A stretch of DNA of 64,000 nt from Bacillus thermozeamaize (GCA_002159075.1 LZRT01000056.1:53768-117767), one strand, 5' to 3'. Shown: positions 40,701-48,562, counted from the stretch's first letter. Translations and numbers: made by a program. Notes: a model not told the origin generated them from the sequence alone.

Positions 40701-41256
40701 GGGAGCCTCGAAAGCGATGAGTGACGGGTTCAAAAACATGGGGATTGCCCTGATGCTCAGCATTCTCCTGGTCTACGTGGTGATGGCGGTAGCCTTCGGC
40801 GAGGCCCTCGTGCCGTTTGTGATCCTCTTTGCCATTCCCTTTTCAGTGATTGGCGCCCTGGCCGGGCTTTTCTTCCTGCAGGAGCCGATCGGCATGCCGG
40901 CCATGGTTGGCTTGCTGATGTTAAACGGCATCGTCGTGACCAACGCGATTGTCCTCCTCGACCGGGTGAAGAAAAACCGGCTGCAGGGGATGCCCGTAGA
41001 GGAAGCGCTGGAAGAAGCCGGCATGACCCGGTTGCGTCCCATCTTGATGACAGCCATCGCCACGATTGGGGCGCTGACGCCCCTGTTGTTCAGCACCTCA
41101 GGTGGCCTGTTGTCCCGTTCGCTGGCAGCGGTGGTGGTGGGCGGATTGACCACCTCGACACTGCTGACGCTGGTGATTGTTCCGGTGCTGTATCATCTGT
41201 TTCTCGGACGTAAGCCGGCAAGCAGCGTGAATCAGACCGTGGCCGGGGAAATGTGA
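37795..41256 (+). CDS. RND-family efflux transporter (SwrC/AcrB-like) with Gln-rich insertion
   Basis: The 1153-residue protein has the RND plan. TM1 starts at the N-terminus (FSMQNAVVVLLIIAMIIGGG) and is followed by a porter domain beginning NIEQFPNVDIPYLTV. TM2-6 include the VGRVVDDSIVVIENIFRR proton-relay Asp pair. A second porter domain and TM8-12 follow. It is about 90 residues longer than B. subtilis SwrC. The excess is a Gln-rich, coiled-coil-like insertion at about residues 253-395, where AcrB has its TolC-docking hairpin. No membrane-fusion protein gene is adjacent, as usual for Gram-positive SwrC-type pumps. Likely substrates are amphiphiles such as lipopeptides or bile-type compounds. 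Confidence 0.9.
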   Translation: MSRLIRFSMQNAVVVLLIIAMIIGGGLLSVQQMNIEQFPNVDIPYLTVVIPYPGASAEQAMNDIGKPLEAQLRNIKGVKNIYSEGNPNVYYATLEMEMDVKLDEAEREVRDALQRVKLPEEVKQPQFYRQSPSGNPAVYSIGVYAEKEELAKVQQHVEERLLPSLEAIEGVSEIKLTGAEEKKVYVRLIPDALKKHHLTMDQVKQAIIANNLSVPTGEIAFADRRFPIRVNQKLESIEELKQIELPVVKQDLSGLDKAFHSIGDGMNSMGGHLQELGKGMGQLGQVQGWQQQQIHLLAAIQQLAGQQMQDQSRLQQLLAQRQTEPEAVPEEEIQALQQKIRQQEQTLQQLQRQFQQLGQKVSQAGASLSQSHPQSPASPSGNKSNASISAEAKIETLKLGDIAEITYETDEATTLSRVNGKPAVILEVIPETGTNVVSIVEQVEKVLSNHPLPEGYQVEVLRDQSTQIEASVHGMLREALLGALMAVAVTLLFLRNLRSTLIAVISIPLSVLTSLIVLRYLGYTLNLLTLSGIAVAVGRVVDDSIVVIENIFRRVRLSRERDAELVAQSTQEVANAITSSTITTVAVFLPMGFVSGIVGKFFAPLAWTVVISLLFSLLVAVTVVPLFSRLFLLNLKPEEPRVNALQRIYRRVLRWSLHHRLATLSLAFLLLMASVGLMVPRLGFNFLPQEKVLDYAVEVRMPTGTTIKKLDQVTRKVEETLLSKEGIQWVAATVSGKNDYAAIAFKVAEDVPEAEVSSLIGSLRQEFSGLKEAQSVTVTEIGGLVGGQANEFVLVVNGPDIETIRQASDQMLHALKAVPGLADLDTSLKAEIPEVELVLDEDALARHGLNPGMVGMNLRTLIQGEAVTQLSLDGQDTDVMLGLQRKPVSTIEQLGSQEIPNILGEAVQLDQIGQLKEIRSVRSVMRLNQREYAMIQGLITDSNTGKVLEEAKERLEGLKLPDGVSWYFEGASKAMSDGFKNMGIALMLSILLVYVVMAVAFGEALVPFVILFAIPFSVIGALAGLFFLQEPIGMPAMVGLLMLNGIVVTNAIVLLDRVKKNRLQGMPVEEALEEAGMTRLRPILMTAIATIGALTPLLFSTSGGLLSRSLAAVVVGGLTTSTLLTLVIVPVLYHLFLGRKPASSVNQTVAGEM

Positions 41257-41273
41257 GGGGCAGGATTTCCGGG
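41243..41273. terminator. Weak hairpin between the convergent RND and EamA genes
   Basis: CCGGGGAAAT (41243-41252) and ATTTCCGGG (41265-41273) pair with one bulge across the RND stop codon. No clear T-run follows on either strand. It is offered as a possible shared end structure only. Confidence 0.3.
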
Positions 41274-41282
41274 AGAGTCGTT

Positions 41283-42245
41283 TCACTGTTCCAGCGACTG
41301 ACATTCCTGTGCCAGACGTTTCTCGGCTTGCCGTTTCATCCGCCTGCGATGCATGGATTCATCGACCATGCCGGTGCCCAGGAACACCCCGGCGGCGATG
41401 AAGAGAAAACTGACCAGATGTTCCGGATGGAGCGGCTCGCCGAGGAACCATACCGCTCCCAGCAGGGAAAACAAAGGCGTCAGATTCAGGAAGATGGCCG
41501 CTTCGGCCGTGCCCACCTGGTGAATGGCCGTGTTGTACAGGAGATGTCCCAGCCCTGTGGCCAGTACGCCGGATGCCAGAAAGACCGACCAAGCCAGGAG
41601 CGTTCCCTGGGTCAGACTGGCCATGCCGTGCGGTTCCAGTTGCAGGGCCAGCAAAAAAAGGAGAAAGGAACCGATGAGCTGGGACATGCCCGTCACATAG
41701 GCGGCTTCCAGCGTAGCGGTGGCCTTTTTCACCAAAACGAAACTGATTGCCTGGGCCACAACGGCGAAAAAGACAAACAGGTCGCCCATCGACAGGTGCC
41801 AGGAGCCCGTCTGCTGGGCCAGCACGATCAGAACGACGCCTGCAAATCCGGACAACAGTCCGCCGATCCGGAACGGGGACAGCCGTTCTCCCAACATGAC
41901 CGCGGCCAAGATGGACGTGGCGATCGGGATCGTGCCGAGAATGAGCCCGCCGTTGGCGGAGGTGGTATTTGCCAGTCCGACCGAGAGAAAAAAGTGATGG
42001 CCCAGAATGCCTGTCAGGGAAATGGTGAAAAGATACGTCATCTCGCGCCGGGTCAGCTTCCGCCAGAGCCGCCTTAAAACAAGGAGCGGCATCAGCGACA
42101 GGGAAGCGGTAAAGATCCGGAGCGAGGTGATCGTGACGGGCGCAAACTGGTCAACGATGAACTTGACGGCGATGACGTTGAGTCCCCAGATCACCATCAC
42201 GCCGATGAGCAGGATGTATAATCGTGTGCGAGTCAAGGCCAGCAT
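41283..42245 (-). CDS. EamA/DMT-family transporter
   Basis: The 320-residue protein has ten hydrophobic helices in two EamA repeats (about 8-140 and 155-295). Family blocks include VIWGLNVIAVKF, LRIFTASLSLMPLL, GLANTTSANGGLILGTIPI and LNLTPLFSLLGAVWFLGE. DMT proteins export amino acids or metabolites; the substrate is unknown here. A charged tail (MHRRRMKRQAEKRLAQEC) ends it. The ATG at 42245 directly abuts an AGGAAAGG. Either the upstream duplicate of that site is used, or the start is the TTG at 42236. It is convergent with the RND gene. Confidence 0.85.
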   Translation of the reverse strand: MLALTRTRLYILLIGVMVIWGLNVIAVKFIVDQFAPVTITSLRIFTASLSLMPLLVLRRLWRKLTRREMTYLFTISLTGILGHHFFLSVGLANTTSANGGLILGTIPIATSILAAVMLGERLSPFRIGGLLSGFAGVVLIVLAQQTGSWHLSMGDLFVFFAVVAQAISFVLVKKATATLEAAYVTGMSQLIGSFLLFLLALQLEPHGMASLTQGTLLAWSVFLASGVLATGLGHLLYNTAIHQVGTAEAAIFLNLTPLFSLLGAVWFLGEPLHPEHLVSFLFIAAGVFLGTGMVDESMHRRRMKRQAEKRLAQECQSLEQ

Positions 42246-42246
42246 C

Positions 42247-42268
42247 CTTTCCTGATCCTTTCCTGATC
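42247..42268 (-). repeat. Tandem 11-base duplication of a ribosome-binding-site segment
   Basis: CTTTCCTGATC occurs twice head to tail (42247-42257, 42258-42268). On the minus strand each unit reads GATCAGGAAAG, so the Shine-Dalgarno before the EamA gene is duplicated and its spacing changed. Confidence 0.7.
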
Positions 42269-42477
42269 TTTCTATGAGGCCGGGACGAAGATGACGATGG
42301 ATGGCATTTTAATTGGCATTGTAACACGAATGCCGTCTTTTTTCATGTTTGGCGTCGCTACTGTGTACTGAATGCTTTACCTGATCTTTACCTTTCCTTC
42401 CGATCATGTGAACCCATTTTTGTGCAAATCCATCTCCGGCGGCCATCCGCTTGATTTGAGGTGGATTTTTCTTTTTT

Positions 42478-42504
42478 ATCTGTTATATAATATATATAAC
42501 AGAT
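42478..42504. promoter_or_regulatory. Operator-like palindrome overlapping the -10 of the YtrA-type regulator operon
   Basis: Perfect 12-base arms ATCTGTTATATA (42478-42489) and TATATAACAGAT (42493-42504) flank a 3-base centre. TATAAT at 42486-42491 lies inside, with TGGATT (42462-42467) as a weak -35 at 18 bases. The start codon of the GntR gene is 26 bases further. Autorepression by that protein is the natural reading, as for other YtrA-type regulators. Confidence 0.65.
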
Positions 42505-42529
42505 GGAATAAAGGAGGTGCGCCAATGCC

Positions 42530-42922
42530 ATGTTCATCGAGCTGGATTTGCAATCGGATGTTCCGATCTACACCCAATTGGTGAACGGCATACTCGAAGG
42601 GATTGCCAAGGGAGAACTGAAACCGGGCGATGAACTGCCATCCGTAAGGATGCTGGCGGCCGATTTGGGAATCAACATGCACACGGTCAACAAGGCTTAT
42701 CAGTTGCTGAAACAGGAAGGGTTCATCCAGACACATCGGAAACGGGGAGCGGTGGTGAACACGGAAGGTTTTCCCGGTGCCGATGAGGCCTATCTCCAAC
42801 GGCTTGAGGCGATGCTGAAACCGCTGGTGGCCGAGAGCATTTGCCGGAGGCTGGATGAGGAGCGGTTTCTAGAGGTATGCCGTGCGTTGTATGCGCAATT
42901 CCGGGGGCAAGGAGGAGAATGA
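42530..42922 (+). CDS. GntR family regulator, YtrA subfamily
   Basis: The 130-residue product is a short GntR protein: winged helix at about 8-75 (PIYTQLVNGILEGIAKGELKPGDELPSVRMLAADLGINMHTVNKAYQLLKQEGFI) and only a short helical dimer tail. This is the YtrA type, usually a repressor of its own operon of membrane proteins. The ATG at 42530 is ten bases after AAGGAGG. It is followed one base after its stop by a membrane protein gene and then a CPBP protease gene. A large palindrome over its -10 supports autoregulation. Confidence 0.9.
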   Translation: MFIELDLQSDVPIYTQLVNGILEGIAKGELKPGDELPSVRMLAADLGINMHTVNKAYQLLKQEGFIQTHRKRGAVVNTEGFPGADEAYLQRLEAMLKPLVAESICRRLDEERFLEVCRALYAQFRGQGGE

Positions 42923-42923
42923 G

Positions 42924-44060
42924 ATGAATCAGGAACTTTTCATTGCCATGCTGATCGAGACGTTGACGATGGTGCCGGTTGTGGTATTGCTGGCCAGTAT
43001 ACCCTATTTAACCCGTCGAACGGAAAGTTTCGGCGTGTCGATTCCAAAAGAGGTATACGCCGACGAAGAATTGGTCCAGATGCGCAAGCAGTTTGTCCGG
43101 CGTTTTGCGGGCGGAAGCGCTGTGCTTTTGGTCGCCGGCCTCCTGCTGATGACATGGTTGGCGCGGCGCGTGCCGGTGGGCGAGGGGCTTCAAGGGGCCA
43201 TGTTGACCGCTTTGCCGCTGCTTGTGCTGGCCCTTCATTTTGGCCTTTATTTGCATTATCACTTCCGGATGAAGTGGCTCAAAGCGGAACGCCAGTGGCA
43301 AACCGGTTATGTGGAAAAGGTGGTGGTTGATACGCGCTTCCGGGAGCAGCCGCTTCGATATTCGAACTTCTGGCTCCTGCCGTCCATTTTCGTGATGTTG
43401 CTTACAGTGGGCATGACCGTCATCTTTTGGGATCGCATCCCGGAGAAAGTGCCCATGCAATACAACTTTTCCGGGCAGGTGACCAACTGGGCGGACAAAT
43501 CATGGGGCACCATGTCCCTTTTTCCGCTGTTCCAATTGGGGATCATCTGCCTGATGGGATTCGTCAACTGGACCATTGGCCTGGCCAAGCAGCAATTGGA
43601 TCCGGATGACCCTGAAACATCGCGCAGCAGAAACGTGATTTTTCGCCGCCGGTGGTCAGCTTTTCTCATCTGGAATACGCTCTTGATCACGCTGTTGTTC
43701 TTTTATGCGCAGTTGACGTTCATTGTGGCTGTACCTGGGTTTGTCACGGCAATCATTAGCTCCCTCTTTGCGGCGGTGGTGCTGGTTTGGACGCTGGCGC
43801 TGTCATTCCGGACGGGTCAGGGCGGAAGCCGCGTGCGCGTAAAGGCCCAGGATGGAGAAAGGCTGATGAACAGGGATGACGACCGGTACTGGAAACTGGG
43901 ACAGTTTTACTTCAATCCGGATGACCCGGCGCTATTTTTGGAGAAACGCTTTGGCATCGGCTTTACGCTCAACTTTGCCCGGCCGGCCGCCTGGCTTTTT
44001 CTCTTGCTGATCCTTGGGTTGCCGCTTGGCATTCTGATGGTGAGCCTTCTGATTGGCTGA
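42924..44060 (+). CDS. DUF1648/DUF5808-type membrane protein
   Basis: The 378-residue protein has about eight hydrophobic segments. The central WDRIPEKVPMQYNFSGQVTNWADKS is the DUF1648 signature. The C-terminal DDRYWKLGQFYFNPDDPALFLEKRFGIGFTLNFARP matches the DUF5808 type. Proteins with these domains often sit beside YtrA-type GntR regulators; SdpI-like immunity proteins share the DUF1648 part. The ATG at 42924 lies one base past the regulator stop, behind AGGAGG. It is co-transcribed with the regulator and the CPBP protein. The function is unknown; a role in envelope stress or peptide resistance is only suggested by company. Confidence 0.8.
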   Translation: MNQELFIAMLIETLTMVPVVVLLASIPYLTRRTESFGVSIPKEVYADEELVQMRKQFVRRFAGGSAVLLVAGLLLMTWLARRVPVGEGLQGAMLTALPLLVLALHFGLYLHYHFRMKWLKAERQWQTGYVEKVVVDTRFREQPLRYSNFWLLPSIFVMLLTVGMTVIFWDRIPEKVPMQYNFSGQVTNWADKSWGTMSLFPLFQLGIICLMGFVNWTIGLAKQQLDPDDPETSRSRNVIFRRRWSAFLIWNTLLITLLFFYAQLTFIVAVPGFVTAIISSLFAAVVLVWTLALSFRTGQGGSRVRVKAQDGERLMNRDDDRYWKLGQFYFNPDDPALFLEKRFGIGFTLNFARPAAWLFLLLILGLPLGILMVSLLIG

Positions 44061-44107
44061 TGGATAGATGGCTTGATAAAAATGATTCGGAGAGGCGTGA
44101 TTGGGTG

Positions 44108-45010
44108 ATGACGCAGGAAAACCGGAGGAAAGCGATTCGTTTTGTTCTTTTGACGTTCATCATCAACTGGGGGTTGTTCGGATTGGCCTATTTGCTCGGC
44201 CGGCATTGGCCCGTCCCAATATGGATGCTGGCGTTGTCGCTGTATATGCTCGTGCCGTTGGCTGTGTCCGTTGTTTTGGCGCGGTTTGTCGATCGGCGCT
44301 CCGTGAAAGAGATGTTGGGCATCCGTTTTCGCTGGAACCGGTTTTTCACCATGGCATGGCTGCTGCCGCCGCTGCTCGTCCTGCTCACATTGGGGATCAA
44401 CCTGTTTTTTCCTGGAGTGGATTTTGCCCCGGCCAAGGAGGGGATCCAGGTTGAAAGAATGGGACAGAACTTATCGGATGAGGAAATGGCGAACATCATG
44501 GAACAGGCAAGCCGTTTTCCCGTTTTCTGGCTGGCTTTGGTCTCGGGAATGGTGGCGGGGATCAGCGTCAATGCGGTGTTTGCGTTTGGCGAGGAAGCAG
44601 GCTGGCGAGGGTATTTATACCAGGTTTTCCGTCCGCTTGGTTTTTGGCAATCGTCTTTGTTGATCGGGCTGATTTGGGGCCTCTGGCATGCGCCGCTCAT
44701 CTTGCTGCTGGGACATAATTATCCGGTGCACCGGCTGGCTGGCGTCGGCATGATGCTCCTCTTCTGCGTGCTGCATTCAGTGATATTGACGTACATCCGC
44801 AGCCAATCCGGATCGGTTCTGGCGCCGGCCATTTATCACGGCACGATCAATGGGCTGGGTGGCGTCTCCCTGCTGCATCTTCAGGGAGGAAATGACCTGT
44901 TGAATGGGTTGACTGGATTGGCAGGCTTACTGGGCGTATTCCTGATTTTGCTCGTGTGGATCGGTTATGGAAGGCGGCAGGGAAAACGATTGGATGTGCT
45001 GCAGGATTGA
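44108..45010 (+). CDS. CPBP-family intramembrane metalloprotease
   Basis: The product (about 300 residues, eight predicted helices) has the CPBP/Abi motifs: FGEEAGWRGYL (motif 1, Glu-Glu and Arg), LIWGLWHAPLI (motif 2 His) and AIYHGTIN (motif 3 His). The family cleaves CAAX-type or other substrates inside the membrane; some members protect against bacteriocins. In-frame starts are ATG 44060 (overlapping the previous stop as TGATG), GTG 44105 and ATG 44108. The last two fit the GGAGAGG better, so 44108 is given. It is the third gene of the YtrA-regulator operon. Confidence 0.85.
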   Translation: MTQENRRKAIRFVLLTFIINWGLFGLAYLLGRHWPVPIWMLALSLYMLVPLAVSVVLARFVDRRSVKEMLGIRFRWNRFFTMAWLLPPLLVLLTLGINLFFPGVDFAPAKEGIQVERMGQNLSDEEMANIMEQASRFPVFWLALVSGMVAGISVNAVFAFGEEAGWRGYLYQVFRPLGFWQSSLLIGLIWGLWHAPLILLLGHNYPVHRLAGVGMMLLFCVLHSVILTYIRSQSGSVLAPAIYHGTINGLGGVSLLHLQGGNDLLNGLTGLAGLLGVFLILLVWIGYGRRQGKRLDVLQD

Positions 45011-45055
45011 CCGAAAAATTTTTTTCCTTTTGGGATTTTCTATCGTTTTGTCCTG

Positions 45056-45064
45056 TGTTATAAT
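45056..45064 (+). promoter_or_regulatory. Extended -10 promoter candidate for the malic enzyme gene
   Basis: TGTTATAAT (45056-45064) is an extended -10. TTTTCT at 45036-45041 is a poor -35 at 17 bases. The start codon is 194 bases further, so the mRNA would have a long leader. That leader holds TCGATT/AATCGA-type small inverted repeats, but I recognise no known riboswitch. Confidence 0.5.
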
Positions 45065-45258
45065 ATCAGACATCTATTCATTCTGTTATAAAACAATGGG
45101 ATCGTCGCAAATCGGCTCTATGTTTTTATTGCGTTGTATGGTATCCTTCTGGAAAGTGAACCAGGATTAGTATCTTTGTAGTTCCCGAATATGGAAGCCG
45201 AAGGAGCGGCAAAATCGATTGCCATTGAATCGAGGCCTAAAAAGGAGGTATGCCATCG

Positions 45259-46686
45259 ATGACGTTGCCAACAAAAGCCAATCCAAATGTGATCCTTCGC
45301 CTGGAGATCTCCCCTCCCAGCTCTTTTGGTTCTGTCGTTTCCGCGATCAGCGAAGCGGGCGGGGATGTGGTAGGCATCGACATGATCGAGTCGACGCCGG
45401 AGTATACGGTGCGCGATTTGACGATCAATGTTGCGGATCAGCAGCAAGCGGATCAGATCGTGGAAGTGGTCAAACAGATCCTGGGAGTGAAGCTGGTCCA
45501 TGTTTCCGATTCGGTTTTCATGATGCACCTGGGCGGCAAGCTGGAGACCCAGCCGAAATTTCCCATCAAAAACCGGGATGATCTGTCGCGTGTCTACACA
45601 CCGGGTGTGGCGCGGGTCAGCATGGCGATTCATGAGGACGAAAACCTGGCCTTTACCTTTACCATGAAACGCAACACCGTGGCTGTGGTCAGTGACGGGA
45701 CGGCGGTGCTCGGCCTGGGGGATATCGGACCGAAGGCGGCGATGCCGGTGATGGAAGGCAAGGCGGTACTGTTCAAGCAATTTGCCGGCGTCGACGCGGT
45801 GCCCATCTGCCTGGATACGAAAGATGTGGATGAAATTGTCCGGACGGTGAAGTTGATTGCTCCCGCCTTTGGCGGCATCAACCTGGAGGACATTTCTTCA
45901 CCCCGTTGTTTTGAAATTGAGGAGCGGCTGAAAGAGGAACTGGACATACCGGTGTTCCATGACGATCAGCACGGAACAGCAGTGGTCACGCTGGCTGGCT
46001 TGTTGAACGCCCTGAAAATCGTGAACAAGCGCATTGAAGACATCAAGGTGGTGATCTCCGGCGCAGGTGCTGCCGGCGTGGCGATCGGCAAAATGTTGCT
46101 CAGCGCCGGGGTAAAGAACATCATCGGCATTGCGCGGGCCGGCGTGATCGAACGAAACGGGCAGTATACCCAATACAACCACCGCTGGTTCGCTGAAAAC
46201 ACCAATCTGGAAAACGTCAAGGGGGCACTGTCGGATGCCATTGTCGGTGCGGACGTGTTCATCGGCGTGTCCCAGCCCAATACGCTGACAGTGGATGATG
46301 TGAAGAAGATGGCCCGCGATCCGATTGTCTTTGCGATGGCCAACCCGATTCCAGAGATTGATCCGATTGAGGCGGCGCCCTATGTACGGGTGATGGCGAC
46401 CGGCCGTTCCGATTTTCCCAACCAGATTAACAATGTCCTCTGTTTTCCGGGGATTTTCCGCGGGGCACTGGATTGTCGGGCAAGCCAGATTAACGAAGAG
46501 ATGAAGCTGGCGGCTGCACAAGCGATCGCCTCTGTCGTTTCGGATGAGGAGTTGAATGAGTCCTACATCATTCCCAGCGTTTTCCATCAACAGGTGGTGG
46601 AACGGGTTCGGGAGGCGGTCATCGAGGCGGCCATTCGTACCGGCGTGGCCCGTCGCCGGCCGCGCAGGACGGAAGTTTTTGCCTAG
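45259..46686 (+). CDS. NAD(P)-dependent malic enzyme with N-terminal ACT domain
   Basis: Malic enzyme converts malate to pyruvate, CO2 and reduced cofactor. The 475-residue product carries an ACT-like regulatory domain (about 8-85, [36 protein letters not shown]). The catalytic part follows: [12 protein letters not shown] (Tyr), [15 protein letters not shown], the metal-site [11 protein letters not shown], and the nucleotide fold [13 protein letters not shown]. The ACT domain suggests allosteric control by a small molecule. The ATG at 45259 is ten bases after AGGAGG; the ATG at 45250 is only one base away. Several malic enzyme paralogues exist in Bacillus, so no symbol is given. Confidence 0.92.
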   Translation: MTLPTKANPNVILRLEISPPSSFGSVVSAISEAGGDVVGIDMIESTPEYTVRDLTINVADQQQADQIVEVVKQILGVKLVHVSDSVFMMHLGGKLETQPKFPIKNRDDLSRVYTPGVARVSMAIHEDENLAFTFTMKRNTVAVVSDGTAVLGLGDIGPKAAMPVMEGKAVLFKQFAGVDAVPICLDTKDVDEIVRTVKLIAPAFGGINLEDISSPRCFEIEERLKEELDIPVFHDDQHGTAVVTLAGLLNALKIVNKRIEDIKVVISGAGAAGVAIGKMLLSAGVKNIIGIARAGVIERNGQYTQYNHRWFAENTNLENVKGALSDAIVGADVFIGVSQPNTLTVDDVKKMARDPIVFAMANPIPEIDPIEAAPYVRVMATGRSDFPNQINNVLCFPGIFRGALDCRASQINEEMKLAAAQAIASVVSDEELNESYIIPSVFHQQVVERVREAVIEAAIRTGVARRRPRRTEVFA

Positions 46687-46755
46687 CCCTGCGTGCCGTT
46701 CCCGAGTGTCATCTTCAAGCATTCGTGCCAATAAGTACTATCCGTCACAAGCAGG

Positions 46756-46848
46756 ATTTCCATCATCCATCGCGAATCAGATCAATCAGAATCCAAGGAT
46801 TCATGAGATATTGGATGGAAATGAAAGGATGGTTTGGATTCGCGATGG
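46756..46848 (+). promoter_or_regulatory. Interleaved inverted repeats in the leader of the small zinc-binding-type gene
   Basis: Arms ATTTCCATC (46756-46764) and GATGGAAAT (46814-46822) are perfect partners. So are CCATCGCGAATC (46767-46778) and GATTCGCGATGG (46837-46848). Their order (A, B, A', B') allows alternative hairpins or a pseudoknot. The last arm contains the ATG at 46845. A small GAATCC-AA-GGATTC hairpin lies between. Translation control is possible but unproven. Confidence 0.5.
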
Positions 46849-47258
46849 GAATTCGCTGTCAATGTGGGGAAACGATGGAAATTCAGCTTCGCACCTTGGT
46901 TTATCAGGGCCAAGTTGAAATAAAAAATGTGCCGGTCACCTCTTGCCGTGCTTGCGGACGGACGCAGGTGGTGGAAGAGGTGAAACCGGAACTGAAAGCG
47001 TTGCTGAAAAAGTTGGGGGATCATCCGAAATCCCAACTTGTGGCTTTTCAAGAGGTTTCCTCTTTTACACAGGTATTGGTCGAGGCGGCCGATGAGGCGA
47101 CCGGGAACGGGAAGGAGCATTGGACGGAAGCGATGCGCCGGATTAAGGTGGATGAACTGCTGGATCTGTTGCTTTTGGCCCGTTCATTGGGAGATGCTCG
47201 CTGGATGGGAGAGATTGAGGAGAAGCTCCGCGCCTGGGCGCAGCTGGTTTCTACCTGA
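46815..47258 (+). CDS. Small protein with YgiT-like zinc-finger N-terminus, function unknown
   Basis: The product (107 to 147 residues depending on start) opens with CQCG and CRACG motifs about 28 residues apart (GIRCQCGETMEIQL ... VTSCRACGRTQVVEEV), as in YgiT/MqsA-type zinc-binding domains. A helical acidic part follows (VKPELKALLKKLG, KVDELLDLLLLARSLGDARWMGEIEEKLRAW). There is no membrane segment. Candidate starts are ATG 46803, 46815, 46821 and 46845; none has a clear ribosome binding site at good distance. The leader is full of inverted repeats. It lies between malic enzyme and a convergent dehydrogenase gene with no operon partner. I do not recognise a specific function. Confidence 0.6.
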   Translation: MEMKGWFGFAMGIRCQCGETMEIQLRTLVYQGQVEIKNVPVTSCRACGRTQVVEEVKPELKALLKKLGDHPKSQLVAFQEVSSFTQVLVEAADEATGNGKEHWTEAMRRIKVDELLDLLLLARSLGDARWMGEIEEKLRAWAQLVST

Positions 47259-47328
47259 TACATAGCGTGAAGCCCTGGCGCGAAGAAGTACTGGCGCGAA
47301 GCTGATCGATGGCTGAAGCTGGCATCGG

Positions 47329-48411
47329 CTACAGTTCGTAATGAATGGCATCCCAGGCGTCCAGTTTGGTCTGTACTTTCTTGATCACGGCATCGACAAA
47401 TTCGGAAGTGGTGGCTGTTCCCCCCAGATCCGGTGTGCGGGTGCCTTCCCGCACCACTTCGATGGTTCCTTCATAAATAGCGCGGGCGGCGATCGGCCCC
47501 TTGTTGTCCGGGAAGTGGTTCAGGAGTGCTGCGCAAGCCAGGATCATGGCCATCGGGTTGGCGATGTTTTTACCGTAAAGGGAGGGGGCTGTGCCATGCG
47601 GGGCTTCCGCCATGACCACGCGTGTCCTGAGGTGTTCATCCAGGCTGAGGAGGAGCGATTCGGCGCCGGCGATGCTGCCGAACAGCTGGAGCACCAGATC
47701 GCTGAGGCAATCGCCGTCCCGGTTCAACGCCGGAATGACCAGCGGTTCCCCGCCGGAAGAGACGAGCAGCGCATAGGTGGCATCAATCAGTTGCGGTTCG
47801 TATTCCACTTCCGGGTGGCGCTTTGAGGCCGCGTCCATTTCCTCCTTCAGCATGCCTTCATAGACAGGGCTGACGGTGTATTTCGGCCCGCCAAACACCT
47901 TGCCCCGCATCCGCTTGGCCTGCTGAAAGGCATATTCGGCGACAGCCCGGCAGGTGGCACGGTCAATCATTTCTGTCCGGTAGGCCACCTCTTCCAGGCC
48001 TTCGCCTTCCCGCCATTCCTTGGCGCCGTATGCATCGCCGACGGCCATGCGGACAACGGAGATAGGGGCATGAAGGCCCGCGATGGGCACAATCCCGGGT
48101 ATCCGGCGGCCGGTTCGCACGATGACCTTGCCGTCGATTTCTTCGCGGAGAATGGCGTTGGGACTGCCAACGTCATTTTTTTCTTCCGGCGTGATGGTGG
48201 CTGCCTTGATCCCGTAGCCGGCCTGCTTCATCGCCTGGGCTGCCTCATAAACCACCTTGTTTCGTGTTTGCCGGCGATGTTCCAGGCTCAGGTCATACGT
48301 TTCCAACAAAACCTCGAACCCGATCACATTTGGGGCCAGAATCCGCAGGGCCTCTTCCAGCAACTCCTGCCCGGTCTGATCCCCTTTCATCACAATTACC
48401 GTGTTTGCCAT
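47329..48411 (-). CDS. Isocitrate/isopropylmalate dehydrogenase family protein, divergent
   Basis: The 360-residue product belongs to the beta-decarboxylating dehydrogenases. It keeps the metal-site DGDCLSDLVLQLFG and the cofactor-site APHGTAPSLYGKNIANPMAM. The usual N-terminal GDGIGPE reads GDQTGQE (residues 10-16), and the substrate-loop region SPNAILREEIDGKVIVRTGRRIPG differs from standard Icd and LeuB. The ATG at 48411 is seven bases after GAGGTG. Isocitrate, isopropylmalate, homoisocitrate or tartrate-type substrates are possible. It stands alone on the minus strand, divergent from aroG. An extended study of substrate residues would be needed to name it. Confidence 0.75.
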   Translation of the reverse strand: MANTVIVMKGDQTGQELLEEALRILAPNVIGFEVLLETYDLSLEHRRQTRNKVVYEAAQAMKQAGYGIKAATITPEEKNDVGSPNAILREEIDGKVIVRTGRRIPGIVPIAGLHAPISVVRMAVGDAYGAKEWREGEGLEEVAYRTEMIDRATCRAVAEYAFQQAKRMRGKVFGGPKYTVSPVYEGMLKEEMDAASKRHPEVEYEPQLIDATYALLVSSGGEPLVIPALNRDGDCLSDLVLQLFGSIAGAESLLLSLDEHLRTRVVMAEAPHGTAPSLYGKNIANPMAMILACAALLNHFPDNKGPIAARAIYEGTIEVVREGTRTPDLGGTATTSEFVDAVIKKVQTKLDAWDAIHYEL

Positions 48412-48462
48412 GGCCAATCACCTCATTCATTGATGCTTTCTCACTTTACCTTTATCCCCTTC

Positions 48463-48468
48463 ATTATA
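48463..48468 (-). promoter_or_regulatory. -10 candidate for the dehydrogenase-like gene
   Basis: TATAAT on the minus strand at 48468-48463 lies about 50 bases upstream of the ATG at 48411. The -35 region is weak (TTCTGG at 17 bases). Confidence 0.4.
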
Positions 48469-48510
48469 CCCTTGCAGGCTGCATCCCAGAAATTCTTATT
48501 TCCCCATGTG

Positions 48511-48562
48511 TTTCCCCACGTGATGATCTGTCCGCATTTCCCATGAGATGATTTGTCTGCCA
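48511..48562. repeat. Imperfect tandem 26-base repeat upstream of the aroG promoter
   Basis: Copy 1 is 48511-48536 and copy 2 is 48537-48562. They share TTTCCC, a GATGAT core, TGTC and TGCC/CGCA endings. A 12-base partial copy (TTTCCCCATGTG) precedes them. They end 14 bases before the -35 candidate and could be repeated regulator sites. Confidence 0.5.

Noticed and set aside
45065..45258. Riboswitch in the long malic enzyme leader
   Set aside because: Small inverted repeats exist, but no conserved riboswitch core or terminator pair was recognised.
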